From assembly GCA_963730555.1 (NCBI GenBank), contig CAVSSS010000008.1, forward strand, positions 310,001 to 374,000: DNA of 64,000 bases, given 5' to 3'. Origin of the DNA: Roseiarcus sp963730555. GTDB taxonomy: Bacteria; Pseudomonadota; Alphaproteobacteria; Rhizobiales; Beijerinckiaceae. Position 1 is the stretch's first letter; every line of letters begins with the position of its first letter. The notes beneath the pieces are model-generated. The model saw only the letters and a list, made by a program, of their open reading frames with translations. It did not search any database and was not told the origin of the DNA. The position numbers were made by a program, and so were the translations under genes. Shown piece by piece: positions 45,541-54,385 of this stretch.

Positions 45541-46010
45541 TCAGCCGGACGTGGTCCGGCTATTGGCAACGACGCGCAGCGTAACGGCGTCGCCGGCCAC
45601 CCAGTGACAAATCCCTTTGCGCTTCTCGACCATGCGAACCAGCTGGCGTCTGGCCGCATGACGAAGGGACTGGACGACCTTGAAGACGACCGAATTTCTG
45701 AGCGTCGTGTCCGTCGCATCCAGCTTGCGCTCGATCATCACCCGCTCGGCTAGTTCCCGTGTGGACATCTCGCCATCGATCTCGAGATGGCGCAGGCAGA
45801 TATCGGCGATCTCGCCCTTCTTGAAAAAGCCGTGGCTGACCATATACCGCGCCCGTTGATGCTCGGGGTCGGTAAACAGCCGGATCGATGCATTGATATG
45901 GGCCAGGTCATGTTTCGCCTGCGCGATCTGCGCCTGATAGGCTGCGATCCGCCCATGGATCTCCCCGCGCTTGTCTTTGAGCGACTGAATTAATCAACGG
46001 TTCTGTCATG
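45541..46010 (-). CDS. hypothetical protein: coiled coil plus winged helix, frameshifted near start
   Basis: Start MTEPLI at 46010; one extra base near 45995 shifts to IQSLKDKRGEIHGRIAAYQA, then QAKHDLAHINASIRLFTDPE, MVSHGFFKKGEIADICLRHL, MSTRELAERVMIERKLDATD and RRQLVRMVEKRKGICHW. The first ~45 residues are a coiled coil; the rest resembles a winged-helix DNA-binding fold. This protein type is widespread and unnamed in Hyphomicrobiales. Confidence 0.6.
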
Positions 46011-46052
46011 ACTTAAACATCCGGCTTCAGCCGCCCAGGAGCAATCCGAATC

Positions 46053-46345
46053 TTGGTGCATTTGCTGCCTAAGACCGAACTGCTCAATGAGACGATCTTC
46101 TACGATCTCGATCACGCCCGATCGGCGCTGGCGCGATGGACCGCTGCATACAATCAGAAGCGCCCCCACTCAGCCCTCGGTTATCTCACCCCCGCGGCCT
46201 TCGCGGGAACCTTCACCGCAACGGGCGATCGGCTGCGCAACCCCGACCAGCTCCGCCGATCGCCCGTTGCACCCCCGGCGCTCATGCGCCAATCTCAACC
46301 CGCGACTCTAGCCCCGGCTGGATGAACTTCGGGGGTCACAGCACC
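46053..46345 (+). pseudogene. 3' remnant of another IS3-family element
   Basis: Encodes TELLNETIFYDLDHARSALA and RWTAAYNQKRPHSALGYLTP, AAFAGTFTATGDRLRNPDQL: the end of an IS3-type OrfB of a different subgroup from the intact copy at 44252. The catalytic domain is missing. The segment ends near GATGAACTTCGGGGGTCAC, plausibly its right terminal repeat. Confidence 0.75.
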
Positions 46346-46360
46346 ATCCGCCGCACAATC

Positions 46361-47273
46361 ATGGAGCCGAACTTCGACTTCGTCCTCAACCCGGCCTCGG
46401 GCGGAGACGCGGCGAACCTGACAATCGCGATCAGGGTTGGCCTCGTGCCGCTCGACCCGAGGGCCGGCGGGTCGCAGCCTGTGCGTATGAGCCCGGGACC
46501 GGCGTATCTTGCGCACGGGGCGGCTGACATGCAGTCCGGCAACGTAGTCGACGTGAACGGTACGGCGGTGAAATGCCATAGTTGGACGGCCCCGGAGTGG
46601 AACGCGTTTCAGATTCAGTTCAAACAGGTCGTCGAGCGCTTCTGGGACAACCAGATCATCCTGCTGCCCAACGACGAAGGCGATCCGAGGGACGTGCTGA
46701 GCGATGAGGAATACCGCGAGTTCATCGCCAATCCCAGGATCCGGGCGCGCGCCGAAGGTGCGCTGCGGGTATCGTTGCTGCCGGGGGGCGGCGCCGGCCA
46801 AGCGATGATCGAGGTCGTGCGCCAGGACAATCCCAGCGATGGTTTTCGGGACCAGATGTCTCGGATCTCGGATCAGTCCATCTTCTTCAAGCGTCACCAC
46901 GACGCGCGCTGGCCTGACGCCTTCTTCGGCCAAGCCAGCGCGGCCCATGAGGTCGGCCACTGGCTCCATAATGTGGTCAGTCCGCTTTTCGAACACGAGG
47001 ACGCGGACTACGCCAAAAAGCTGACCCAGAACCCGGGGGAGACGGCGGCGCAGTTCAAGAAGCGAGTGGACCATGAGCAGTACGGCCACACTCTGGGAAA
47101 GAGGGTCGCCTTGATGGGCGGCGGAGACCTGCTGACGGAATATGACGCAGGCCCCTCGCTCTCCCGCATCCGCCGCCACACACAGGCTGGGTTGGACCTA
47201 CATACACCGGGTCAATTTCGGCATGATCCAGGCCGATATCACGCCGCGCCAGAAGGCGTTGGTCCACCTTTGA
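46361..47273 (+). CDS. putative zinc metallopeptidase (HExGH motif), frameshifted near C-terminus
   Basis: Starts at ATG 46361 (MEPNFDFVLNPASGG); the open frame further upstream is IS remnant. At about residue 193 FGQASAAHEVGHWLHNVV has the zincin motif H-E-x-x-H (HEVGH), with an acidic follow-up FEHEDADYAKKL. N-terminal beta-rich region: RMSPGPAYLAHGAA, CHSWTAPEWNAFQIQFKQVV. Near 47190 the frame shifts and YIHRVNFGMIQADITPRQKA ends at TGA 47271-47273. No signal peptide, so it would be cytosolic or delivered by another route. The substrate is unknown. Confidence 0.6.
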
Positions 47274-47735
47274 ACCGGGCACGCCTGTCCGCTTGCTGCG
47301 GCGTTTTGTATTAACAATACATGGAGAACAATTTTCCAGGAAACCACAGGGATGCGACGACTTCTCACAACTATTAAGCAGCGCGATTCGATGATGGTCC
47401 GCGTGCCTGGCGGCGACGCGCCGGCGCATCGCCGGCGTCTCGACGTCATGCTCGCCCGGGCCTAGGAAGCCCGCCCCGAGGGCCTTGGACTTGATGAACC
47501 GGGAAGCTGCCCTGGTGGTTGCGCCGTCAAGGCTTTCTGTCATTGATCGGCTCGCTTCCTCTGAGCCGGGGGCCGGGCGCCTCGGTCCTGGCATGCTAGA
47601 CAGGGGATACCCGCCGACGCATGTTCTACTCCGACTAGTCGAAAGGTCGGGGATTGGGGATGTCACTAGCGGGGCAATGGATCACTCGCTACCAAGGCAC
47701 GAATTCAAGGCGTTCTTGTTGTCGAGATCGACAAG
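47274..47735. other. gene-poor interval before the FRG gene
   Basis: About 460 bp. A 37-codon ORF at 47352-47465 (MRRLLTTIKQRDSMMVRVPG...) and a short frame at 47485-47859 have no recognisable homology. Base composition becomes AT-richer toward the FRG gene. Confidence 0.35.
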
Positions 47736-48755
47736 GTGGACGACCATTTCGAGGGTGCAGCATCCGCGTGGGACGACAATCCTGATTTGCCCAGTTCGGC
47801 TGTCACGTTCACTACGAATTCACTCGATCGAGATCATCGGCTCCAAAATTTGTCCATAACTCCGCTGGATACCCGGTCGGGGAGAATTAGTCTAGCTCAG
47901 AACCCTCAGGTTGTGGTTCCTACGTCTCTTGAAGTCGAATTTAGCCTAACTCCGGCAGATCGTCTTAGCATAAATTGGGTGACTAATATCGGTACGGCCG
48001 GAACCGCTATCGCGTTGCGTAGTAAGGCTGCCACTGATTTGCCTATTCAACCCCATAAAGTTGACGATTGGAAATCGTTCAAAGAGGTTGTTAGCACGAT
48101 TGAAAATAACAGATTCATCTTCAGAGGTCAGAAAAGCAACAAGTGGCGATTGAGAACAGGATATCATAGAAGCGGACGAGCAAATTTGAACCGATTTGAG
48201 GTATCTGATATAAGGCAGTTGCACCGACATCTAAGTGGCTTAACCCGCCATATATTTAATCTACAAGACCCGATGCAGAACTTGGCCTTCATCAATTTAG
48301 TACAACATCACGGCTATCCAACCCCCCTTCTCGATTGGACACATTCGCCGTATGTCGCGGCCTTCTTTGCGTTTAGAGATCTAAATCCTGAGGAATCCTC
48401 CTCACAAGATGGAAAAGTAAGAATTTTTAAGCTCGATGCACGGGAATGGTACAAGTTGACGGGAAATATAAATGTCCTATATCCGTGCAGACCCTCTCTG
48501 ACCATTGCGGACGCTACACCGTTTGAGAATCCTCGCGCCTTGCCGCAGCAATCGATTTCAACGGTTTCTACAGTAGACGATATTGAGTCATATATACTGG
48601 ATCTCGCCGGGGGACTTCTGCAAGTCATTGATCTTCCCGCGAACGCTCGCAAAATCATACTTGCGGAACTAGCGTTGATGGGCATAACCGCTAGTTCCAT
48701 GTTTCCGGGAATTGACGGCGCCTGCGAAGCTTTGCGCGAGCGAAATTTCTTCTAG
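47736..48755 (+). CDS. FRG-domain protein
   Basis: 339 residues from a GTG at 47736; no ATG exists in the open frame, which begins at 47670, so the start is uncertain. FRG core: DDWKSFKEVVSTIENNRFIF-RGQ, WRLRTGYHRSG, INLVQHHGYPTPLLDWTHSP-YVAAFFAF, and a C-terminal helical part ending ITASSMFPGIDGACEALRER. FRG domains occur in suspected toxins and anti-phage proteins; the N-terminal 120 residues are unassigned. The gene is AT-richer than its surroundings and lies against the right end of the island, as late-acquired cargo often does. Confidence 0.82.
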   Translation: MDDHFEGAASAWDDNPDLPSSAVTFTTNSLDRDHRLQNLSITPLDTRSGRISLAQNPQVVVPTSLEVEFSLTPADRLSINWVTNIGTAGTAIALRSKAATDLPIQPHKVDDWKSFKEVVSTIENNRFIFRGQKSNKWRLRTGYHRSGRANLNRFEVSDIRQLHRHLSGLTRHIFNLQDPMQNLAFINLVQHHGYPTPLLDWTHSPYVAAFFAFRDLNPEESSSQDGKVRIFKLDAREWYKLTGNINVLYPCRPSLTIADATPFENPRALPQQSISTVSTVDDIESYILDLAGGLLQVIDLPANARKIILAELALMGITASSMFPGIDGACEALRERNFF

Positions 48756-48886
48756 AGCTTCGGAGCATTCCTCTCGCGAGAGGCCGCCAAGCCCAAGGGA
48801 AGTCCGCCTGGCCGCCTTGGACAGACCGGAGCCAATATCCTACCCTTGACGAGTTGGAGCCGCCTGGCGCCCTCCCCCTGTGGTTT

Positions 48887-48905
48887 GCTTTCCATACGCT
48901 TTCCA
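48887..48905. promoter_or_regulatory. right arm-type recombinase sites
   Basis: Two direct GCTTTCCA octamers separated by TAC, with an inverted GGAAAGC at 48917-48923: the same layout as at the left end (23825-23843), about 80 bp inside the right core. Confidence 0.7.
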
Positions 48906-48978
48906 ACGGCGGCATCGGAAAGCAGGCTTTAGGCTAACACATTGATAAACGGAGATTATCCGTGTCGCAGGGGGCCAT

Positions 48979-51900
48979 GTGATCAATCTTTCCGATTGGG
49001 CGCTGAGGCATCGCTCCTTCATCGTCTTCATCATCATCGCGGTGACGCTCGCGGGCATCGCCTCCTTTTATAGCCTTGGCCGCGCCGAGGACCCGCCCTT
49101 CACCTTTCGCACCATGATCGTCCAGGCCGGATGGCCAGGCGCGACCATGGACGACACTCTCCAGCAAGTCACCGAACGGCTTGAGCGCAAATTGCAGGAG
49201 ACGCGCGGGCTCGATTTCCTGCGCAGCTACACCATCCCCGGCCGGACGACGATCTTCGTCAATCTGAAAGGCTCGACCAAAGCCTCGGAAGTGGCGGACA
49301 TCTGGTATCAGGTGCGCAAGAACATCGGCGACATCCGCGGCACATTGCCGGCAGGCGTGGTCGGTCCAGGCTTCAACGACGATTTCGGCGACACGTTCGG
49401 ATTGATCTACGGCTTCACCGCCGACGGCTTCAGTCAGCGCGAGCTGCGCGATTACGTCGAGGACATCCGCTCGCGCCTGCTTCAAGTCCCGGATGTGTCG
49501 AAGATCGAGCTCCTCGGCGCGCAGGACGAGCAGATTTATGTCGAGTTTTCGACTCAGGATCTGGCTGGGCTTGGCATCGACCGGGCGGCGTTGATCGCCG
49601 CGCTGCGGGCGCAGAACGCGGTCAGTCCCGCGGGCGCTCTGGAAACCGGCCAGGAAAAGATTTCCCTCAGGGTTTCCGGCGCGTTCCGGTCGGAGGCCGA
49701 CCTTCTCGACGTCAACTTCCTGTCCAACGGGAGGCTCATCCGGCTGCGCGATATCGCAACCGTGAGGCGCGGCTATTCCGATCCCCCGCAGCCAATGTTC
49801 CGCGTAAACGGCAAGCCGTCGATCGGCCTTGCCATCGCCATGCGCGACGGCGGAGATATCCTCGCTCTTGGCCGCAACGTGAAAAAGGCGATCGACGATC
49901 AGGTCGCCAACCTGCCGCTCGGCATTGACGCGGCGCTCGTCTCCGATCAGCCGGTCGTCGTCCAGACCGCGATCGGCGAGTTCATGGAATCGTTATGGCA
50001 AGCGATCGCCATCATCATGGCGGTCAGCATAATCAGCCTCGGCTTAAGGCCGGGCTCGGTGGTGGCACTGACGATCCCGCTCACCATTGCGATCGTCTTT
50101 CCGATCATGCAGGCGATGCATATCGACCTGCAGCGCATCTCGCTCGGCGCTCTCATCATTTCCCTGAGCCTGCTTGTCGACAGCGCCATGACCACGATCG
50201 ACGTGATGACGACCCGCTTGGCGCAAGGCGACAGCAAGGAGGACGCCGCGTCCTTCGCCTATAAGTCGCTGGCGCTGCCCATGCTGACCGGCACGTTCGT
50301 GACGATCGCCGGCTTCGTGCCGATCGGTTTCGCCCGCAGCGCGGCCGGGGAATACACCTTCTCGATCTTCGCCGTGGTGACGATTGCGCTCATCGTCTCC
50401 TGGTTCGTCGCCGTGCTGTTTGCGCCGCTGCTCGGCGTATGGCTCCTCAAGAAGCCGGAGAGACCTTCCGAGGCCAAGCCCAACTTCGTCATGCGCACGT
50501 TCAAGTCGATCCTGGTCGGCGCGATGCGGATGCGCTGGATCACGATCGCGGTGACGCTCGCCTGCTTCGTCGCGGCGCTGGCCGCCCTGCCCTACGTGCC
50601 GCGGCAGTTCTTCCCCGCCTCCGACCGCCCCGAGTTGGTCGTCGACCTGACCTTGCCGCAGAACGCCTCGATCTTCGCGAGCCAGGAGGCGTCCGCCAAG
50701 CTGGACGCGATACTGAAGGACGATCCCGACGTTAAGAGCTGGAGCACCTATATTGGGCGCGGCGCCATCCGATTCTATCTGCCGCTCGACGTCAAGCTGC
50801 CGAATGATTTCTTTTCGCAAGCGGTGGTGATCGCCAAAGACGTTCCGGCGCGCGACCGTCTGCACGCGAAGCTCGAGAAAGCTTTGGCTGAGCAGATGCC
50901 GAGCGCGGTCACGCGCGTTTCTCCGCTCGAGCTCGGACCGCCGGTCGGTTGGCCGGTGCAATATCGGGTGAGCGGACCGGACCCCGCGGAGGTGCGCGAA
51001 ATCGCGCTCAAGCTCGGCCAGACGATGGGCGAGAACTCAAATCTCAGGCTGGTCAATTTCGACTGGATGGAGCCGGCGCGCGAAGTCCGGGTCAGAATTG
51101 ACCAGGATCAGGCGCGGCTCTTGGGCTTAAGCTCGCAAACGCTGGCCGAAACGCTGAACGCCGTCATGTCGGGAACGCCGATCACCCAGGTTCGCGACGG
51201 CATCTATCTCATCAATGTCGTCGCCCGCGCGAATGACGAGCAGCGCGTCTCGCTCTCCACTCTGCGCTCGCTGCAGCTGCCGCTCCCCGGCGGGCGCACC
51301 GTGCCTCTGAGCCAGATCGCGAGTTTCGATTTCGATCAGGAATATACGCTCATCTGGCGGCGCGACCGGGTCCCGACGCTCACAGTGCAAGCGGACGTGC
51401 GCGGCGACGCGACGCCGGAGGGCGTGGTCGATTCGCTGAAACCCGGAATTGAGAAACTCGAGGCAAGCCTGCCGAGCGGCTACCACATCGCAACCGGCGG
51501 CACGGTCGAAGAGAGCGCGCAATCGCAGGCTTCCGTCTTCGCGTTGCTGCCTGCCGCGTTGTTCCTGATGCTGCTCTTCCTCATGGCGCAATTGCAAAGT
51601 TTCGGGCGCGTGGCGCTGGTGGTGGCGACCGTACCGCTCGGATTGATCGGCATCGTTCTCGCGCTCCTCGTCGCCAACCGCCCGCTTGGCTTCGTCGCGA
51701 TTCTCGGCATCCTCGCGCTGGTCGGCATGATCGCGCGCAACGCCGTCATCCTGATCGATCAGATCGAGACAGAGCGCGCCGAGGGCCGCGACATTTGGAC
51801 CGCTGTCGTCGAGGCGACCCTCTCGCGCTTCCGCCCCATCATGCTGACCGCAATCTCGACCGTGCTGGGGCTGATCCCGATCGCGCCGACCGTGTTCTGG

Positions 51901-52029
51901 GGTCCGATGGCCTTCGCCATCATGGGGGGACTGTTCGTCGCCACGCTATTGACACTTCTTGTGCTGCCGGTCTTCTACATCACGCTCTACCGCGCGAAGC
52001 AGCCTGAGCAGGAAGCGGTCGCAGCGTGA
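48979..52029 (+). CDS. RND efflux permease (AcrB/MexB-type), 5' end rebuilt by the island
   Basis: 1016 residues. N-terminal helix FIVFIIIAVTLAGIASFYSL, porter segments, the six-helix block with LGALIISLSLLVDSAMTTID, the second half starting MRMRWITIAVTLACFVAALA, and LVGMIARNAVILIDQIETER. It is the inner-membrane proton-driven pump of a tripartite exporter; the cognate adaptor is at 22577-23686. Before integration the gene began GTG-AGC-GGT-CTC-AAT; now GTG-ATC-AAT, with the first codons supplied by the island end, so the frame is intact. A GGAG sits 26 bases upstream; a tiny GTG...ATGTGA frame at 48962 may couple translation. Confidence 0.93.
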   Translation: MINLSDWALRHRSFIVFIIIAVTLAGIASFYSLGRAEDPPFTFRTMIVQAGWPGATMDDTLQQVTERLERKLQETRGLDFLRSYTIPGRTTIFVNLKGSTKASEVADIWYQVRKNIGDIRGTLPAGVVGPGFNDDFGDTFGLIYGFTADGFSQRELRDYVEDIRSRLLQVPDVSKIELLGAQDEQIYVEFSTQDLAGLGIDRAALIAALRAQNAVSPAGALETGQEKISLRVSGAFRSEADLLDVNFLSNGRLIRLRDIATVRRGYSDPPQPMFRVNGKPSIGLAIAMRDGGDILALGRNVKKAIDDQVANLPLGIDAALVSDQPVVVQTAIGEFMESLWQAIAIIMAVSIISLGLRPGSVVALTIPLTIAIVFPIMQAMHIDLQRISLGALIISLSLLVDSAMTTIDVMTTRLAQGDSKEDAASFAYKSLALPMLTGTFVTIAGFVPIGFARSAAGEYTFSIFAVVTIALIVSWFVAVLFAPLLGVWLLKKPERPSEAKPNFVMRTFKSILVGAMRMRWITIAVTLACFVAALAALPYVPRQFFPASDRPELVVDLTLPQNASIFASQEASAKLDAILKDDPDVKSWSTYIGRGAIRFYLPLDVKLPNDFFSQAVVIAKDVPARDRLHAKLEKALAEQMPSAVTRVSPLELGPPVGWPVQYRVSGPDPAEVREIALKLGQTMGENSNLRLVNFDWMEPAREVRVRIDQDQARLLGLSSQTLAETLNAVMSGTPITQVRDGIYLINVVARANDEQRVSLSTLRSLQLPLPGGRTVPLSQIASFDFDQEYTLIWRRDRVPTLTVQADVRGDATPEGVVDSLKPGIEKLEASLPSGYHIATGGTVEESAQSQASVFALLPAALFLMLLFLMAQLQSFGRVALVVATVPLGLIGIVLALLVANRPLGFVAILGILALVGMIARNAVILIDQIETERAEGRDIWTAVVEATLSRFRPIMLTAISTVLGLIPIAPTVFWGPMAFAIMGGLFVATLLTLLVLPVFYITLYRAKQPEQEAVAA
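48983..48994. repeat. attR core of the genomic island
   Basis: TCAATCTTTCCG, identical to 23693-23704. It lies at codons 2-6 of the permease reading frame. Confidence 0.9.
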
Positions 52030-52032
52030 GGC

Positions 52033-52096
52033 GCCCCTTCCCGTCTCTCTCCGGGAGAAGGTTTCATCGCGTGTAGCGCGACGGATGAAGGGACTT
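52033..52096. repeat. extragenic palindromic repeat
   Basis: CTCTCTCCGGGAGAAGG followed by TCGCGTGTAGCGCGA and GGATGAAGGGA: an element of the same kind as those at 2849 and 54328, placed between convergent genes. Confidence 0.6.
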
Positions 52097-52111
52097 AAGG
52101 CGCGGGGTCCG

Positions 52112-53278
52112 TTACAATCCGATCGATCGCAGCCACGGCCATGGCGGCAAAGGATGCGGGAACCACGGCGGGAAGGTGAAAAAGGTGGTGACGGCGAGCG
52201 TTGAGTTTGGCGTAAGCGTCGTCGCCAGTTTGACTGGGATCCGCGCGCCTTGCTTTATCGCCTCGATCGACCCGCCGCCGCCGCTCAAGTCGAATAGCGA
52301 GACAACATATTCCTGCTCGCCACCGCTGGTCTGTGTCACCCCAGCGGTGGCGAGAAGAGCGCTGGTTCCCCAGATCGAGCGGCAGAATTTGGCGACGCCG
52401 CCATAGGCGTCGTTCGGTTGGCCGTAGATGTTTTTCGCATCGCCGAGACTGGCGCTGCTGCCGGCCCAGCTCGTTCCGGATGGGACAGGAGGCTCGAAAT
52501 ATTGCAGTTCCACGTTCGGGTCCTCGCCGGCTGTATAAGCCAGCTGAACGCCCCCGGTCGGAGCGCCTGAGACCCCGCCAGCCTCAGCAATGGCGACCGA
52601 TGTCACTCCGCCGGAGCCATACGAAGCCCCACCTCCGACGAGGGTCGGGGTCCCGGCTGAAACGTTGAACGCATAGAGGCCGAGCCCTTCTGAGAAGACC
52701 GCATTCGTTCCGTCGAAGTCGCACATGAGCAGGCTGTTCGTGTCGGGATTGTTGGGGCTGACGGTCGTAATGGCCACGTTGTCGAGGTTCGAGAGATTCG
52801 CGGTGTTCACGAACTGAAATGCGTTGTTGTAGACTGAGACCCCGCAGATGATCGCGTTGGAGCCGAAGAGCGTGACATCCGTGAGCGTGTCGAAATAGGT
52901 GAGGTAGATCTGCGGGTTCGCCAGATCGTTGATGTCGATGAGCGCGACCTGTCTGCCGTTTGCTTCCGCGGCCAGCACCCATCCCCCATAGAACGAGACG
53001 GCGCAGACGCCGCTGAAGGGAAGCCCGGCCGATCCTATCGACTGCGGTTTCGCGGGATTGGAGATGTCGTAGATCGTCACCGAGCCGCCGACGCAGTCGC
53101 CTACTGCGGCTAGACTGCCGGAGCAGTCAACCACCACGCCGCCGGATGAACAGGAGACGGCGACGGCGGTTGGAGCGCCCGTGGGAGCGTTGGAGAAGTC
53201 GACGACCCAAAATTGGCCTGGGGTAAATTCGGGCAGGCTCTCGTTGCTGCCAACAACGACGACGACATGCTCGGCCAT
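52112..53278 (-). CDS. beta-propeller (LVIVD-like repeat) protein
   Basis: 388 residues from ATG 53278 (MAEHVVVVVGSNE); the open frame continues upstream only as the antisense of the MBL gene, so I rejected the longer start. Repeats of the type VTIYDISNPAKPQSIGSAGL, VALIDINDLANPQIYLTYFD, VVSLFDLSGG indicate a seven-blade propeller of the LVIVD class. No signal peptide. Ser/Gly/Asn-rich strands. The function is unknown, perhaps a scaffold. It diverges from the MBL gene at 53420. Confidence 0.75.
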   Translation of the reverse strand: MAEHVVVVVGSNESLPEFTPGQFWVVDFSNAPTGAPTAVAVSCSSGGVVVDCSGSLAAVGDCVGGSVTIYDISNPAKPQSIGSAGLPFSGVCAVSFYGGWVLAAEANGRQVALIDINDLANPQIYLTYFDTLTDVTLFGSNAIICGVSVYNNAFQFVNTANLSNLDNVAITTVSPNNPDTNSLLMCDFDGTNAVFSEGLGLYAFNVSAGTPTLVGGGASYGSGGVTSVAIAEAGGVSGAPTGGVQLAYTAGEDPNVELQYFEPPVPSGTSWAGSSASLGDAKNIYGQPNDAYGGVAKFCRSIWGTSALLATAGVTQTSGGEQEYVVSLFDLSGGGGSIEAIKQGARIPVKLATTLTPNSTLAVTTFFTFPPWFPHPLPPWPWLRSIGL

Positions 53279-53419
53279 GGGCCCCCGCCCCTTTCGTCCG
53301 GCGTTCCCCGGATAGGCATTCATACCTAGACGCCTGTCGGGGTTTTCCGCAAGGGTTATTCGATTGAAATCCGGAAATTCACGGGGGTAGAAAGACCGGA
53401 GTTCGAGGGGGAGACGGGC

Positions 53420-54313
53420 ATGAAGACACTGAAAGTGGGCGAGATCACCATCACGAGCATCATCGAGCGCGACGGTCCCTGGCGGAAGCCCGAAAATATG
53501 TTCCCGGCTTACGATCCCGTGGTCGGGTGGCGGCGCTTGGCTGAACTCGACCCCATCGTGTTTGATCCCGCCAGCGGCCGCATGGTGATCACCTATCAGA
53601 CGTTCGTCGTGCGCACACCCAAACATACCATCCTGATCGACACCTGCACTGGCGAGGACAAAGGCTATCCGGCCCCTTATGACTTCCCCAAGCAACCTTG
53701 GCTCGACAATCTCCACGCGGCGGGCTTGGGCGTGGAGGACATCACGCACGTCTTTTGCACGCATCTGCATTTCGACCATACTGGCTGGAACACGATGCTT
53801 CGCAACGGCCGGTGGACGCCGACGTTTCCGAAGGCGAAATACATCTTCCAAAAAGGCGAGTATGAGCGCTGGGAGGCGATCATCACGCGCGGCGAGCTGC
53901 CCGTGGGGCTCATGGCGGGAAAGCTGCCCGGGAATTCGTGGAGCTACAATTGCCGCCCGATCGTGGAAGCGGGACAGGCTCTGCTGGTCGACGACACGTT
54001 TCAGCTCGACGACAATTTCACGCTGATCCCGACGCCCGGTCACTCACCATGTCATTGCTGCGTCAGGATCCGCTCACAAGGCCAAGAGGCAGTCGTGACC
54101 GGCGATCTGATGCACCACGCGCTCCAATGCCGCGAGCCCGATTGGTCGACCATTTTCGACTTTGATCCTGTGCAGGCCGCGCAATCGCGGCGGCGCCTTT
54201 TGCGGCAGGTCGCCGACACCGCCACGCTGGTGCTGCCGACCCATTTCCCGAACCCGACCGTCGGCCGGGTCGCGGTGGACGGCGACCGGTTTAGCTATAC
54301 GTTCGTGAGGTAG
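53420..54313 (+). CDS. MBL-fold metallo-hydrolase (lactonase-like)
   Basis: 297 residues. Signature THLHFDHTGWNTML (HxHxDH), TPGHSPCHCCVRI (GHxxGH region variant), VVTGDLMHH (metal-bridging Asp) and a C-terminal PTHFPNPTVGR His. It resembles the AttM/AHL-lactonase branch of the superfamily, but these motifs alone do not prove lactonase activity. Start ATG 53420 with GGGGGAGA upstream. Cytosolic, no signal sequence. Confidence 0.85.
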   Translation: MKTLKVGEITITSIIERDGPWRKPENMFPAYDPVVGWRRLAELDPIVFDPASGRMVITYQTFVVRTPKHTILIDTCTGEDKGYPAPYDFPKQPWLDNLHAAGLGVEDITHVFCTHLHFDHTGWNTMLRNGRWTPTFPKAKYIFQKGEYERWEAIITRGELPVGLMAGKLPGNSWSYNCRPIVEAGQALLVDDTFQLDDNFTLIPTPGHSPCHCCVRIRSQGQEAVVTGDLMHHALQCREPDWSTIFDFDPVQAAQSRRRLLRQVADTATLVLPTHFPNPTVGRVAVDGDRFSYTFVR

Positions 54314-54327
54314 AGCGGGTCGCGTCT

Positions 54328-54385
54328 CTCCCTTCTGCCTCGGGGAGAAGGTAGCCGGCGTAGCCGGTCGGATGAGGGGCTCTCA
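54328..54385. repeat. extragenic palindromic repeat
   Basis: CTCTCCCTTCTGCCTCGGGG, AGAAGGTAGCCGGCGTAGCC and GGTCGGATGAGGG: the common alphaproteobacterial extragenic element, placed between convergent genes and possibly acting as a bidirectional terminator. Confidence 0.6.

Larger units (their letters stand above)
23693..48994. mobile_element. integrated genomic island (~25.3 kb) inside an RND permease gene
   Basis: Bounded by the 12-bp core repeat. A tyrosine recombinase gene lies next to the left end, and paired GCTTTCCA sites 3 bp apart are present near both ends (23825-23843, 48887-48905). Upstream of the left core are the adaptor gene and the first seven permease codons; downstream of the right core is the rest of the permease, in frame. 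The cargo is a replication/topoisomerase-like cassette on the left, a mixture of truncated genes and IS elements in the middle, and an FRG-domain gene at the right end. No conjugation genes and no structural phage genes were seen. Confidence 0.9.

Noticed and set aside
53279..54043. A longer N-terminus for the beta-propeller protein (643 residues in all)
   Set aside because: The extra ~255 residues are the antisense of the MBL hydrolase at 53420-54313; the ATG at 53278 starts the propeller.
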